NCBI GenBank assembly: GCA_002786065.1
Contig: NHNY01000002.1
Location: forward strand, 62,001 to 126,000
Length of the DNA stretch: 64,000 nt
From: Microcyclospora pomicola
Taxonomy: Eukaryota > Ascomycota > Dothideomycetes > Capnodiales
Direction: 5' to 3'
The position numbers and the translations under genes are program-made. Each line of letters begins with the position of its first letter. Positions within the stretch are counted from its first letter, which is position 1. Below the pieces are notes generated by a model. It was not told where the DNA came from. It searched no databases and was given only the letters and a program-made list of their open reading frames with translations. Below, one piece after another: positions 1 to 9,859 of the stretch.

Positions 1-272
1 AATGGGACGTGCGTGACAAGGCAGCGCGGTGTCTGCGACGTGGGGAGAAGGCAGGTGTGGTCGTATGGAACGATGCGGGCAAGGAGGAGCTTCGAGCAGA
101 GATTGACAGAGTTATGAGCACGGTCAGACAAGGACATCCTCAATGGTGGGCGTATATGCTGCTGCTATGTCCGCCACTGGCCGTGGTGAGTGGTACCTGG
201 AGCTACGTCCGGAGTTGGTGGATCAAGCGTCAATGGGAAGCAGAAAAGCAGAAGCAGAAGGCAAAGCTATGA
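1..272 (+). CDS. 3' end of a membrane protein gene, unknown (partial)
   Basis: The frame is open from the first bases of the window to a TGA at 270-272, so the start lies upstream. The visible tail of about 89 residues has one hydrophobic stretch (MLLLCPPLAVVSGTW region) bracketed by tryptophans, followed by a short, strongly basic, Lys/Gln-rich end. This looks like a C-terminal membrane anchor with a cytosolic basic tail. I do not recognise the family. No in-frame ATG is needed because the gene is cut by the window edge. Confidence 0.6.
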   Translation, partial: WDVRDKAARCLRRGEKAGVVVWNDAGKEELRAEIDRVMSTVRQGHPQWWAYMLLLCPPLAVVSGTWSYVRSWWIKRQWEAEKQKQKAKL

Positions 273-689
273 GAACGCCAGCAAGTAAGGGTAACAGAGT
301 TCCATCATCCTGACAAGATACTGGCCTGAGTTCGCCGTCAAAAGCGATTTCCCCGAATGCTTATCCACTCTCCCGCATCACGGGGCTCTAGCGACACAAC
401 AGATATGGACCGCTTCGTGAAGGGAGCTGCTTGCCATGCTGTTATTCACATGGCCTCGAAACATGGCGTATACTCGCGGTCGTGAATGGATGAGGTGATA
501 ATCCGCCTTCACGATACAACTTGTCTTTCTATGGCATGCAACACGACGGTCCGCATCTTCGGTTGGGGTGGCTGCATCCCTCCAGCACAAAGGACATGAA
601 TTCACATGAAAGCGTCTCCTGAAACATCACGAAGCGGGGCACGCTGTTTTCCCTCACATAAATTCTCGAAGCCCACCTTCAACCGTTGT

Positions 690-938
690 TCTCGACACAT
701 CACCATCACACTCTCCTGGACTAACGGTATCGACTCTCCTGGCCCCAGCTACCAACATCTCAACATCACGTTCTCTTGAACGAAAGGCATCGACTCTTCT
801 GGCTACAGCTACCAAAAACTGGCTCATCACACCCTCCTGGACTACTGGTATCGATTCTTTGGCTACCGCTACCAATATCTCACTTATCACACCCTCCTGG
901 ACTGACGGCTTCGACACTTCTGGCCACAGTTATCAACC
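690..938. repeat. Degenerate ~60-bp tandem repeat, about four copies
   Basis: The anchor CTCCTGGA (CTCTTGAA in one copy) recurs at 713, 773, 834 and 894, giving spacings of 60, 61 and 60 bp. Each unit also repeats a GGTATCGACTCT-like core and a GGCTACAGCTACCAA-like core. The 61-bp unit shifts the reading frame between copies. In one frame each copy gives a peptide like S-W-T-x-G-I/F-D. Confidence 0.85.
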
Positions 939-994
939 TGGAACTGGACCACTGACCTCGTTGCGCATTCGAATCACGACCCTGTTGTCCAAGA

Positions 995-1018
995 CCATTG
1001 CCATTGCCATTGCCATTG
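995..1018. repeat. (CCATTG)4 microsatellite
   Basis: Four perfect copies of the hexamer CCATTG, just upstream of the chosen ATG of the next gene at 1108. Confidence 0.95.
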
Positions 1019-1107
1019 CCCACTGCCTACCACCGGATTCTGTTTCCCACGTTGACCGCCTCTGTCTGGACTGGAGCTGGAAGCAAGCTACAAGCTCGAA
1101 CGCAACA

Positions 1108-1878
1108 ATGGCTAACTCCTCCACAGACACAAGCGGCGATGATTATCTTTCGCTCGCAAAGCAGCACGGAAACCGTGCTCATCACAAGGCAACAAGCCCA
1201 GTGGAGGGCTTGTCTTTCAATGACGGGGCTCGCACTACCGAGTCACCGGATACAATTAGACACCGACTGCACAGAACCGCATCGGAACCCATCATGTCCG
1301 ATATGTTAAGCGGAAGGACGGTCCAAGCAACAGCGGCGGACATTTTGGAGAATGATCGACCACAGCCTGCTGCGCCCACTAGCGCAACAGGCCCGAGGTC
1401 GATCATTCCCAGCTTGCCGAGTGTTCCTGGCCGTGCCGAGACTGTGCACAACGAACCTCGCCATCAAGCGGACGACGACGCCATATTCCCCTTCGACTCC
1501 GAACCTGATGGTCACGAATCACCTCGACGGCCGGGAGCTGCGACGGTTAACCTGCCCACGCGTCGTGAAGAAAGCCACGAAAACCTCATAGCACCTATAC
1601 CGGTAGATTTCAACCGCACGCCTTCGTGGTATAGAGACGACTTTGTTGGCGGACCGTATCATCGAACACCTGCTTTACCCGGCCCGCCTCGACCAATTCC
1701 ATTCCATATGGCGGAAAATGAGAATCTGAACCACTGCGTTTGTAACCGCAACCAAGCTCGCATACGCACGATGCGACGATCTGGCATGCTCCAGCCTGTT
1801 CCGGACGCAGAGTACGTGATCAGAGGCTCTGGCCCAAATCAGGTCGTTCACCACAACAGACGAGTATTTCCCGAGTAG
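1108..1878 (+). CDS. Unknown Pro/Ser-rich protein
   Basis: A single open frame of 256 codons from ATG 1108 (good context, CAACAATGGC) to TAG. The frame is open further upstream to 610, but no ATG occurs there; earlier starts would need TTG or an unseen upstream exon. The product is hydrophilic, with many Asp, Pro, Arg and Ser residues, no signal peptide and no membrane segment. A short basic segment near the C-terminus with two Cys (NHCVCNRNQARIRTMRR region) is the most ordered-looking part. I do not recognise a family. Function unknown. Confidence 0.55.
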   Translation: MANSSTDTSGDDYLSLAKQHGNRAHHKATSPVEGLSFNDGARTTESPDTIRHRLHRTASEPIMSDMLSGRTVQATAADILENDRPQPAAPTSATGPRSIIPSLPSVPGRAETVHNEPRHQADDDAIFPFDSEPDGHESPRRPGAATVNLPTRREESHENLIAPIPVDFNRTPSWYRDDFVGGPYHRTPALPGPPRPIPFHMAENENLNHCVCNRNQARIRTMRRSGMLQPVPDAEYVIRGSGPNQVVHHNRRVFPE

Positions 1879-2386
1879 CTACCATTCGGAACGAGTCTGG
1901 CTTTGCTCGACGTGGCGACACCACGGTGGACACCAAGGAACTGAAGGATAGAAGGAGGCAGGAAGCGGTACCGCCTCGTGTTTGTAACATATGCTCGCCA
2001 TACGAAGGGACCATCCGGTGGGAAGCATTTCGGGTTTGAGCAAGGCAGATCAGGTGAAAGAGAAACAGGAATTCCAACAAGTACTTGTAAAAACATATAG
2101 CAGCTCGAGCCATGCAAATTGATTCGTTCTGCCAACGTGTTTCCTGTGTGAATCGTCTTGTTGTTATTACCTATTGACAGCTGTAGTCACAATTGCTCGG
2201 CGACTTGACGTTGGAAGTGACCCCACAGAAAATTCCCGCCACTCTGCTGCAACACCACAACATCTTCAATGCTGTAGTAAGAACAGCATAGAATATCTAG
2301 CATTTTGTAAACTACGCAACAGAGAAAAACAAATTAGGGGAAAAAAGTGCTCGATACACAATTGATACAATCACAATTCGACGATC
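1879..2386. other. Intergenic, promoter of ribokinase
   Basis: No gene supported. An AGGGG stress-element-like pentamer lies at 2336-2340 in an A-rich stretch just before the ribokinase ATG; its function is not shown. Confidence 0.4.
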
Positions 2387-3385
2387 ATGGCAAACTCCAT
2401 CACCGTCATCGGCTCTCTAAACGTCGACTTCATCACCCGCACCCCCCGTCTCCCAGCAGCCGGCGAAACGCTAACCGCGACATCCTTCACCACCGGCTTC
2501 GGCGGCAAAGGCGCCAACCAAGCCGTCGCATGCGCGCGCCTGGCACCGTCCGATGTCAAAGTCTCCATGGTCGGCAGTGTCGGCTCTGACACATTCGGCG
2601 CGGACTATCTAGCCGCGCTGACGAAGGAGGGCATCGATGCGACGCGCGTGCGACGGCTGGACGGCGTAGAGACGGGGATCGCGAATATCATCGTCGAGGA
2701 GGAGAGTGGTGAGAACCGGATCTTGCTGGCAACGGGGGCGAATTATGGGTTTGCGGAGGAGCGAGATGAGGGGTGGGAGTTGGTGGGTGGGGAGGGGGAG
2801 GGGGTGGTGGTGGTGCAGTTGGAGATTCCGTTCGATGTGGTGAGTGATGGTGAGATCGGATTGTGGGTGTGCGAGCCGGTAGAGTGCTAATGTTCAATGC
2901 AGGTCTTGTATAACTTGGAAAAGGCAAGCCGGAGTGGCAAGCATGTTATCATGAACCCGGCGCCGGCAATACCGCTGCCTGATACCGCGTTTCAGTTCAT
3001 CGATACCTTGGTCATGAACCAGACGGAGTCGGAGATTCTCAGCGGGCAGAGTGGCGAGACGACGGATCTTCTCGAGCTGGCCAAGAAGTTCCTGGAGAAA
3101 GGTGTCAGGGACGCAGTGATCATCACACTAGGTGGAGACGGACTTGTATATGCAACAGCATCAGGGCAGTCTGGTAAGGTCACGGCGAAGAAAGTCACAG
3201 TGGTTGACACGACCGCCGCTGGAGACACATTTGTCGGGGCTTACGCCGTGAGGCGAGCAAGACATGCGGCCGGACTATTTGACTATGAGCGAGCTCTATC
3301 CTTTGCAACGCTTGCAGCATCAAAGACCGTAGAGCGACCAGGAGCCATGGCCGCAATCCCTCGAGCGTACGAGCTTGCTGAATAG
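2387..3385 (+). CDS. Ribokinase
   Basis: Phosphorylates D-ribose to ribose-5-phosphate with ATP in the cytosol, feeding the pentose phosphate pool. Two exons, 2387-2839 and 2903-3385; the intron 2840-2902 has donor GTGAGT, branch-like GCTAATG and acceptor GCAG, in phase 0. The joined product is 311 residues, normal for the PfkB family. The N-terminal GSLNVDFITR and GGKGANQAVA motifs bind sugar. The anion-hole/catalytic motif DTTAAGD lies at about residues 253-259 with Asp259 as the expected base. The segment before the intron is Gly/Glu-rich and strongly GGT/GGG-biased. The 3' end of the gene is duplicated in tandem just downstream. Confidence 0.93.
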
Positions 3386-3660
3386 AAGCAATACCCATAA
3401 ACAACAAATTTCGCCTCCAAGTTCTGATTCGGTATGCAAGCACCGTTCCGTTCGCACATAATCGGCGAGGTAGAACATGACTTGCAGCATAAACGGCTGT
3501 AGAGTGGCCAGGAGCCATGGCCGCTATTCCTCGAGTGTATGAGCTTGCTGAATAGGGACAGCACCCTGAACCAACAAATTTCGTCTGCAAGTTCTGATTC
3601 AATATGCAAGCACCATTCTGTTTGCTGCCCAGGCCACATAAGCGACGAGGTAGAACATGG
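3311..3660. repeat. Tandem duplication of the ribokinase 3' end
   Basis: Copy 1 (3311-3480) covers the last ~25 codons, the stop and ~95 bp of 3' flank; copy 2 (3481-3660) follows directly. Matching landmarks (CTTGCAGCAT at 3311/3481, GGAGCCATGG at 3341/3511) are exactly 170 bp apart; copy 2 has about 10 extra bases near its end. Differences are mostly transitions, many turning CG in copy 1 into TG or CA in copy 2. Copy 2 keeps the peptide tail and stop but has no gene body. Confidence 0.9.
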
Positions 3661-3670
3661 TATGACGTTA

Positions 3671-4939
3671 TTATACGTCGTTCGGGAAGACCCTGAGCAA
3701 CACCTTATCATCGTCGATCAATTGTTGCATCTGCACGCGGAATGAGGGCAGTTGCGCAAAGCTAATATCGCGCATTTGCAAAGCCTCGAGAACGTTCAAT
3801 GTCGTGCCATGACGCCCCACAAAATTGAGGATGGTGACAGCTTTCACATCCACTGCAATCAGCGAAGCGGATCGTAGAGCAGGCATGTCGATGGCGTTGA
3901 GAATGTCGTCAAGTCCATCTCTGAACCTCACGAATTGGTCTGTCCGGAGCTCGATTCGCTCAATGGTAGGTGAGGGACTCAATCGCGTGGCCAAGTCAGT
4001 GGCTGTTTTCGGGTAAGTGAAGTGATTGAGTCCCAAATCGATGGATACGGTTTTCAGACCGTCGAAAATGTCTACACTCATGGAACGGATCGGAGTGCAA
4101 GGCACAGTTCCCAGAGTGACGGTGTGCTTTGTTGCGCAAATTGATGTGAGAGACAGTCCTGCATAGTGTAGGTCACTAAAGAGCCCCTGTTCAACTAGTC
4201 CGTTGCGATCCTGTTTGAACATGTACCATGTCGCGTCGAAAATGTTGTCATGTTCAAAGTCACGCTCTAAGGCAAGCATACCGCAAGCTCTTGGTAGACG
4301 CTGGTCACCCGAAGGACCAGGAAGGTGACTCGAGATTTGGAGCTCAACATCACGCTGAGCGACAGCAAAGTTGTGCAGAATTGCCCGGAGTAGAGGCCGC
4401 CACATGGCTTTGCGGAGCCACTTAATCTGCTCATCGCGTAGGACCTGCAAGCTTGTCCAGAATCGTCTGCGAAGTATCCGATTCTCACGGGGGGACCTGG
4501 GTACGGGCCGGGATCTACTACCGTGGTTTGTGCTTCTGCACGGGACAAACCCGCGACTCCTGTTCCTCATCTGCTGCCCGCCAAGAAAGTAACACCCATG
4601 CTCATCCTCGTGCGGTTGTGTCATCGTCACTACATAAAGTGTGATTTTCTTGATTGTCTTGACAAAGACAGGATGCTTGGAGATGGCGAGCAAGGCGTCC
4701 ATACTCGGCTGGTGCGACAAGATGAATGCTTTGTCGGTGAAAAGCTTTTTGCCAAAGGCGTGCAAAGTCTTCGCGTCCATGGCTCTGCATGTTAATCGCA
4801 GAGCGGCGAGATCCTTGTTTGGAATCCGCATGGCCATATTTTCCATCACTTCGCCTGGTAGCTTCAGGATGTACGCTGGTGGGACGTCAGGACGGGAGAA
4901 GTTGAGGCGAATGGTGACAGGCCCCGTTGATGTTGACAT
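3671..4939 (-). CDS. F-box-like protein
   Basis: One open frame of 422 residues starting at ATG 4939. Residues about 25-60 (ILKLPGEVMENMAMRI, then DLAALRLTCRAM) match the pattern of an F-box: Leu-Pro-x-Glu followed by a Leu-rich helix and Cys-Arg. Such proteins normally dock substrates to Skp1-cullin ubiquitin ligases. The rest is a large divergent region typical of the expanded, lineage-specific F-box families of Dothideomycetes; the target cannot be read from sequence. Its 3' end lies only about 10 bp from the duplicated ribokinase tail, which suggests that the duplication forms part of the convergent 3' region. The stretch around residues 125-160 is Arg-rich and could hide an intron. Confidence 0.7.
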   Translation of the reverse strand: MSTSTGPVTIRLNFSRPDVPPAYILKLPGEVMENMAMRIPNKDLAALRLTCRAMDAKTLHAFGKKLFTDKAFILSHQPSMDALLAISKHPVFVKTIKKITLYVVTMTQPHEDEHGCYFLGGQQMRNRSRGFVPCRSTNHGSRSRPVPRSPRENRILRRRFWTSLQVLRDEQIKWLRKAMWRPLLRAILHNFAVAQRDVELQISSHLPGPSGDQRLPRACGMLALERDFEHDNIFDATWYMFKQDRNGLVEQGLFSDLHYAGLSLTSICATKHTVTLGTVPCTPIRSMSVDIFDGLKTVSIDLGLNHFTYPKTATDLATRLSPSPTIERIELRTDQFVRFRDGLDDILNAIDMPALRSASLIAVDVKAVTILNFVGRHGTTLNVLEALQMRDISFAQLPSFRVQMQQLIDDDKVLLRVFPNDV

Positions 4940-5535
4940 TTCGAGCTGTTATATGTAAGCCTGCTGCTGCATGTCGAGCGCGGAGTGCTTGACGTACCTC
5001 GTTACGACGCGTTCTTATTGGTTGCGTTCTTGCTTTGATAGGTTTTCTAGATGGCCAAGTCAGTTCAAGGATCCTCGAGTCAAGACAAGCAAGCATGTCA
5101 AAGCAATCGCGTGGTAGCTGGCGAGGCGTGGCGACGGCAGTGGCAATGGGCTTGGTCAGGTGTGTCGTTGTTGAGGCGTACTGTGATGTGTTGTGAGAGG
5201 TGTGATGATCGATGTTGCTGGTGGATGTTGAGGCAGAGATTTCAGACGCGTGATGGTGGGCCATGACAGACACGCGACACTGTCGGCACGCGCTTGGCGT
5301 ACGAAATAAGTACACCTCATGCCAAGATGTCACATGCAAGTCGAAATCACATGCGGCTTGAGAATTATATGAGACTGTAAGGAGAGGAAATCTCGTTCGA
5401 GCTATACGAGCCGATCGTTTGGGGAGTGCTGGAGCAAAGTGCTTTGTTCAGCTACAACTGCCTTGTTATTACTTGCAGCTGGTACGGTAGCAGCGTTGTC
5501 CTTGTCATCAGTCTGTCGATGGTATCTCCATAGGC
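4940..5535. other. Intergenic, leader of F-box gene
   Basis: No gene supported. It contains a possible 5'-UTR intron of the F-box gene (4946-4997). Confidence 0.4.
4946..4997 (-). other. Possible 5'-UTR intron of the F-box gene
   Basis: On the minus strand a GTACGT donor (4997) and an ATATAACAG acceptor (4946) bound 52 bp, the usual intron size here. The acceptor is six bases before the ATG at 4939. No transcript supports it. Confidence 0.4.
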
Positions 5536-6502
5536 TTAGTACGACATTCGCGGTTGTTTCCTCTGTTTCGGCTCATTAGGACAATCGCTTTTAAAATGCC
5601 CCTTTTCACCGCAACGGTGGCACTCAACATTCTTCGCTGCGTTCATTGACACGCTCGAAGGCTTTGATGTGCTGTTGAGCTTGACCTGCCGTTTGCGGCG
5701 CTCTTCAGCCAGACGTGCTGCCTGCGCCTTCTCCGCCTTTCTCTTCGCCTTGCGCTCCGCTCGAATCTTTTCGGCAGCTTCTTTGCGAGCTTCGCGAATC
5801 ATGGCATTCGCGCCGGTTGGATCAGCATCGTCCTGATCTGCTTCATCGTCGTCAGACTCGTCTTCATCTGAATCAGAGTCAGAAGACGACAAGTCTGGAT
5901 TTTGCTGTTTCTGTATGTCGCATTAATCGTGCTCGTGCCCTACGAGAGCGTAACGTGACCTTACCTCTAATGTCTTATTGAACCTTCCAAAACTCCGCCT
6001 ACCTGCTCGATGGTCTAACATATCTTCTACTTCCGCATCACGGCTGGAACCTGCAGCGTCCAAAGCCGAGAACCCAGCTTGTACTATGCGGAAAGGCGAA
6101 GCTTGCTCATTGGCCTTCGGCTCGCTGAAGCTCAAGTACCACTTTGTCTCTCCTCTTTCGAACCCTTCACGCTCGGCGTTTGCATTGTGTTTCTGCTCTT
6201 CCGAACCAATAATCGGTGTCCCAGCCTGGGCTCCAGTCCGCGGTGTTGAAGGCGGCGTGGACTTGTATGAGCCTTGCGAAAGCCGCTGCCGTTTTGCGGA
6301 CGGTCCATCGGGTGTAGAGGGTGACGAAGGCTGCGATGCGGATGCTCGTTGCATGAACTACCATCTCGTCAGTCCCTTTCAGCGATACATAGTTCTGGAA
6401 GGGCATTACCTTCATGGTCGCAAGTCGCGAAGACATGACTTTTGCGGGCTGGACACCTGTCGCCATCTTGCCGGCAGACGAATTTGTCGGTAATGAAGAC
6501 AT
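5536..6502 (-). CDS. Mpp6-like exosome cofactor with C-terminal CCHC zinc knuckle
   Basis: Three exons: 6502-6410, 6357-5965, 5910-5536; introns of 52 bp (GTAATG...CTGACGAGATGGTAG) and 54 bp (GTAAGG...ACATACAG), both phase 0. The 286-residue product opens with KVMSSRLATM then KFMQRA, matching the KLS..L..MKFM signature of yeast and human Mpp6/MPHOSPH6. Two further Mpp6 blocks are present, KWYLSF (human HWYLDL) and GRRSFGRFN (human GRMSFRGFN, yeast GRKTFG). Then come an acidic Asp/Glu/Ser run, a basic Ala/Arg/Lys helix and a CX2CX4HX4C knuckle at about residues 259-272. Mpp6 binds the nuclear RNA exosome and helps recruit Mtr4. The knuckle is absent from human and yeast Mpp6 as I know them and recalls the RNA-binding knuckles of Air1/2. 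Likely nuclear RNA surveillance. Confidence 0.8.
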
Positions 6503-7777
6503 CTTCCTCTTTTCGATCGCGTCCAGCGACTTTGCAGTCCACTACCACAGATAGAATCGTCTGTAAAAGTTGAACCTCCAACGATTGAGGTTAGCTAGAA
6601 TACCTCTGATTCGTCGTGACGTCGGTGACGCTAGCTCGGGCTCGTCCGATCCCGCTTCGGGGAATCGAACCCAGCACCTCTCTGCAAACGGTCGACCAAA
6701 CTGTTTTGTCCACCACTTCAGCCTTTGTCAGTGCCTTGACTACACTTTGTTCGAAGAACGCCTTATCTTTTCCGCGACTTTATCTTGCTTTCGGTGATAT
6801 TCAATACAAGAGTTCCAGGGTACAGCGAAGTTGACGTAGCTATCTGATCACGGACATCTGGATTGGGCATGTGCTTACGGCTTCGTCCAACGTGAGGGCA
6901 AACAATTCCAATCCGGTCACCCTCCGTTGATTCGGTCGAACGTTCGACCTCTGTTCCACCAGCTGTGACTCTCCATCCAGCCTTGCGCAATGTGTTGTTT
7001 GTAAATTCCCTAGTGGTCACACACAAGGTGTGGAGACATTGTCCAATGCAAGTACTTCTCTCGATATGCCTCGTTATGAACGCTCAATACTACAGACGTG
7101 ATTTGATTCCGAAGTTGCAAGATGTGCCGTCACCACGCCGATTCGTCTATATTCATTTCATTGATAGTTGGCATGCTATGTAGTACCCAGACAGACACCG
7201 ACTGATACGTGCCACAACCTGGAAGCAATCATTTCTATCGTTACACATTGTCGATTCACGTACATAAAGGTTTATCAATCCCAAGATACCTTACCTAGTG
7301 AGGAAGAATATGTCTCCCACCCTCACGAAGAAACACTTTCTATCAATCTCATTTCCATCGCCCTCCAATGTGCTGGCCTACGGGATTCATGACATATTTC
7401 TCAGCAACGAAACCCAAATCAGTCAATCGACGACGGGTGTTCATACGCCGCCGCTCGCAGAAAAGGACGATCATGATCTGGCTCCAAGGCAGCCCTGACT
7501 ACCAAACCCGCTAGGTCGATACTCGTCGCGTGTTTCGTATTCTTCAACTTACATTTTGGTTACTGTCTAAGTGATATATATATTCTGCATCTCAGTCTGT
7601 AGTACGAAGATTGTCGTGGGTGATTTTGCAGCAAAGCTTTCATGTGAGTTGACCCAGACCCCTCTCGTCAGCGTGGCAGCAGGTTCACTTACGGCTTGAT
7701 CTTTTTCCTCGCCACCTTCCTAAAACCAACCTTCTCTAAGCTTGCGACCATCCAGATATCATCACAACACTGCAACC
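6503..7777. other. Divergent intergenic region
   Basis: About 1.3 kb between divergently transcribed genes. No convincing gene. A minus-strand open frame of 87 codons (7026-6763) has no recognisable family, and a tRNA B-box-like site near 6665 does not fold into a tRNA. Confidence 0.4.
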
Positions 7778-8549
7778 ATGCCCAACGTTCGCGACGACGA
7801 CAGCGCCTTCAGCGACGACGGGTATGAGCACTGGCCATCCAACATTCCCATCTCGAGTCGGCTGCCTGCGTCCACTCGTGTCTACGATGAATCTGGCGGC
7901 CCTCGTGCGCATGAATACATCCCTCGGACCACCACTTCTGCTCCTGCTGATCCCGGGATGGTGACTATTCAGTATGCTCAGGGGCGCCCTGACTCTGGTC
8001 ATGTCTCATCCGCATCGTCAGCATACGAGCACTGGCCTGCAGCTCAGCAATACATCGCTTCAGCAGATCAAAGCCGCCACGCTCCGCACCCTTTCCAGAT
8101 CTCTCAGCATTCCCATGTCTACAACAACACTCCATCGCCCGAGCGGCGTGACTTGTGCGCCCAGGAAGGCCTCCATCGTGCATTTACACCTGTACGACCA
8201 CCAACGCAATGGCTCGGCCGTACCAGAGCAGAGGTCCACGAAGACAACATGCGGATCGCCGAGCAGGAGAAAGTGTACGAGAAACGCAGCATGGTGCCTC
8301 TTGACATGGCGGACGATCAGAGATGCTGGGTGATTGAGCTTGATGAAAGTCAAACCATCCGGTAAGTGTTGCCTCGCACGCGGCATCTTCCCTTCCATCA
8401 TCGAGCTGCAAGATCTACCAATAGCTGCTGACTTCCACATTAGCGAGTTCCGTGAGATCAAGGAGATGACGGGCGAATGGAAAGAAGACCTTCGCTTCGA
8501 GGGCTCCATGTTCTTTGTGCGTGCTGCAGACAGGCCAAGCAAGAAGTGA
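7778..8549 (+). CDS. Unknown low-complexity protein
   Basis: Two exons, 7778-8361 and 8444-8549. The 82-bp intron has GTAAGT donor, GCTGAC branch and TTAG acceptor and restores the frame. The ATG at 7778 has good context (CAACCATGCC). The 229-residue product begins with acidic Asp/Ser text and carries two copies of an A/D-x-x-x-Y-E-H-W-P motif (about residues 17-22 and 83-88). The C-terminal third is more ordered, with charged helices, and the second exon encodes a conserved-looking end (REFREIKEMTGEW). No signal peptide or membrane segment. Family not recognised. Confidence 0.6.
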
Positions 8550-8971
8550 AGGACAGCGCACCATCTAGCATGCTCGAACTGTCTTCGATGCCCTTTGCTC
8601 GTCTGGCCCCTCTCAATCATGACCAATATTCAAAGCTATACAAGCTTCGGCATGCTTCTTGTCTATTCAGGGTTGCAACAAGGTACTATTGCTGTTGCCT
8701 GGCTGAAGCAGCAGAGCCATGGAGATTGCCACGTAGTCCGTCTACAACGTAGCTATGTCCCATAGCATCATAAGAAACACCATTCGAGTGTTCACTTCTG
8801 CCAGATCTTCACTTTCAGACCTCATATCTATCTATCCACGTTCAATTCCACCCCCGACTCAAAAGCAATTCTCTACGGCCGTCCAAACCCTCCAAAATCC
8901 ACGCACCCATTGACATCATCGCCCGCGACACACCAGAAGCGAGCGCAACAGCACAATATAATATTCTAACC
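8550..8971. other. Intergenic, promoter of YjbQ-family gene
   Basis: No gene seen. The last 150 bp before ATG 8972 are C/A-rich, like a fungal core promoter and leader. Confidence 0.4.
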
Positions 8972-9682
8972 ATGAGCCCCGCCACTACAACTACTTCCAA
9001 TCCCTCACGTCCGAAGCACTACAGTAACGACAATAACAACCTCCGCAACACCTGCCTCTTCCTCCTCGTGCTAATCCTCGCCTTCTTCCCCTCCGCCTTC
9101 CAACTCCTGCTCTACCCGCTCCTCTACCCCTTCGGCCTCGCGAACCGCGCCCCAACCGCCCTCCTCCCGACCTGCGCCTGCTGTCCGCCCTCCACTTGTC
9201 CCGCCCTGATCACCTCCTCCTCACCTCCACAAACGCCATCCGGTACCATGTCCTGGACGCAGAAAGAGATCGCCCTCACGCCCCGCTCCCGCGGCGCCTA
9301 CCTCATCACCTCCGAGCTCACGGCCGCGCTCCCGGAGCTCGCGAGCTACAAGACGGGCCTGCTGCATGTGTTCCTGCAGCACACGTCGGCGGGGCTGACG
9401 CTGAACGAGAACTGGGACGCCGAGGTGCGCGAGGACATGGCGGATGCGTTGGATCGGCTGGCGCCGGAGGACCGCAAGGGAGAGTTGTATCGGCATAGCG
9501 CCGAGGGACTGGACGATATGCCGGCGCACATCAAGAGCGCGCTCGTGGGCGCGAGCGTCAGCGTGCCGATCACGAACGGGAAGCTGAATTTGGGGACGTG
9601 GCAGGGCGTGTGGTTTTTGGAGTTCCGGAAGGCGAGGCATACGAGGCGGGTGGTGGCGACGATTCAGGGAGAGAAGAAGTGA
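8972..9682 (+). CDS. YjbQ/UPF0047-family protein with N-terminal membrane segment
   Basis: A 236-residue intronless frame. Residues 93-236, starting at an internal ATG (9248), form a complete UPF0047/YjbQ domain: HVFLQHTSAGLTLNENWD, then YRHSAEGLDDMPAH, then NGKLNLGTWQGVWF. The His residues and the LGTWQ loop are the family's metal/anion site. Bacterial YjbQ has weak thiamine-phosphate-synthase activity; the eukaryotic role is unclear. The first 92 residues are extra: a polar start, a long hydrophobic stretch at about 28-55, then a Cys/Pro-rich linker. This could anchor the domain in a membrane, or the shorter product could be made from ATG 9248. Codons in the 5' part are very C-rich, in the 3' part G-rich. 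Confidence 0.85.
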   Translation: MSPATTTTSNPSRPKHYSNDNNNLRNTCLFLLVLILAFFPSAFQLLLYPLLYPFGLANRAPTALLPTCACCPPSTCPALITSSSPPQTPSGTMSWTQKEIALTPRSRGAYLITSELTAALPELASYKTGLLHVFLQHTSAGLTLNENWDAEVREDMADALDRLAPEDRKGELYRHSAEGLDDMPAHIKSALVGASVSVPITNGKLNLGTWQGVWFLEFRKARHTRRVVATIQGEKK

Positions 9683-9859
9683 GTGGAAGGGTAGTCTGGA
9701 GGATTGGTGGTATAGTGCTGAAAATATAAGAGCTGGCGAAGAGCTCTGAGAAGTATTCAATCTCGTTATGATCACAGCGAGCACGACTTCATGAAATGAG
9801 AAATCACTGGCTTCGCGAGAATATGTACAAATGACAAACATGATCTTTCCCCATATTCT

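Larger units (their letters stand above)
273..1107. other. Intergenic stretch with tandem repeat
   Basis: No gene supported. It holds the degenerate 60-bp tandem repeat (about 690-938) and a CCATTG microsatellite (995-1018). The frame of the downstream gene is open back to 610 without an ATG, so an upstream exon cannot be excluded. Confidence 0.5.

Noticed and set aside
6640-6740. Minus-strand tRNA-like B-box (GGGTTCGATTCCCC)
   Set aside because: The T-arm has a mismatch, and I could not find a matching 5' acceptor strand, D-arm or anticodon arm at tRNA spacing.
9221-9841. 206-codon minus-strand open frame
   Set aside because: Antisense to the YjbQ-domain gene, with Arg/Leu-rich text typical of GC-rich shadows.
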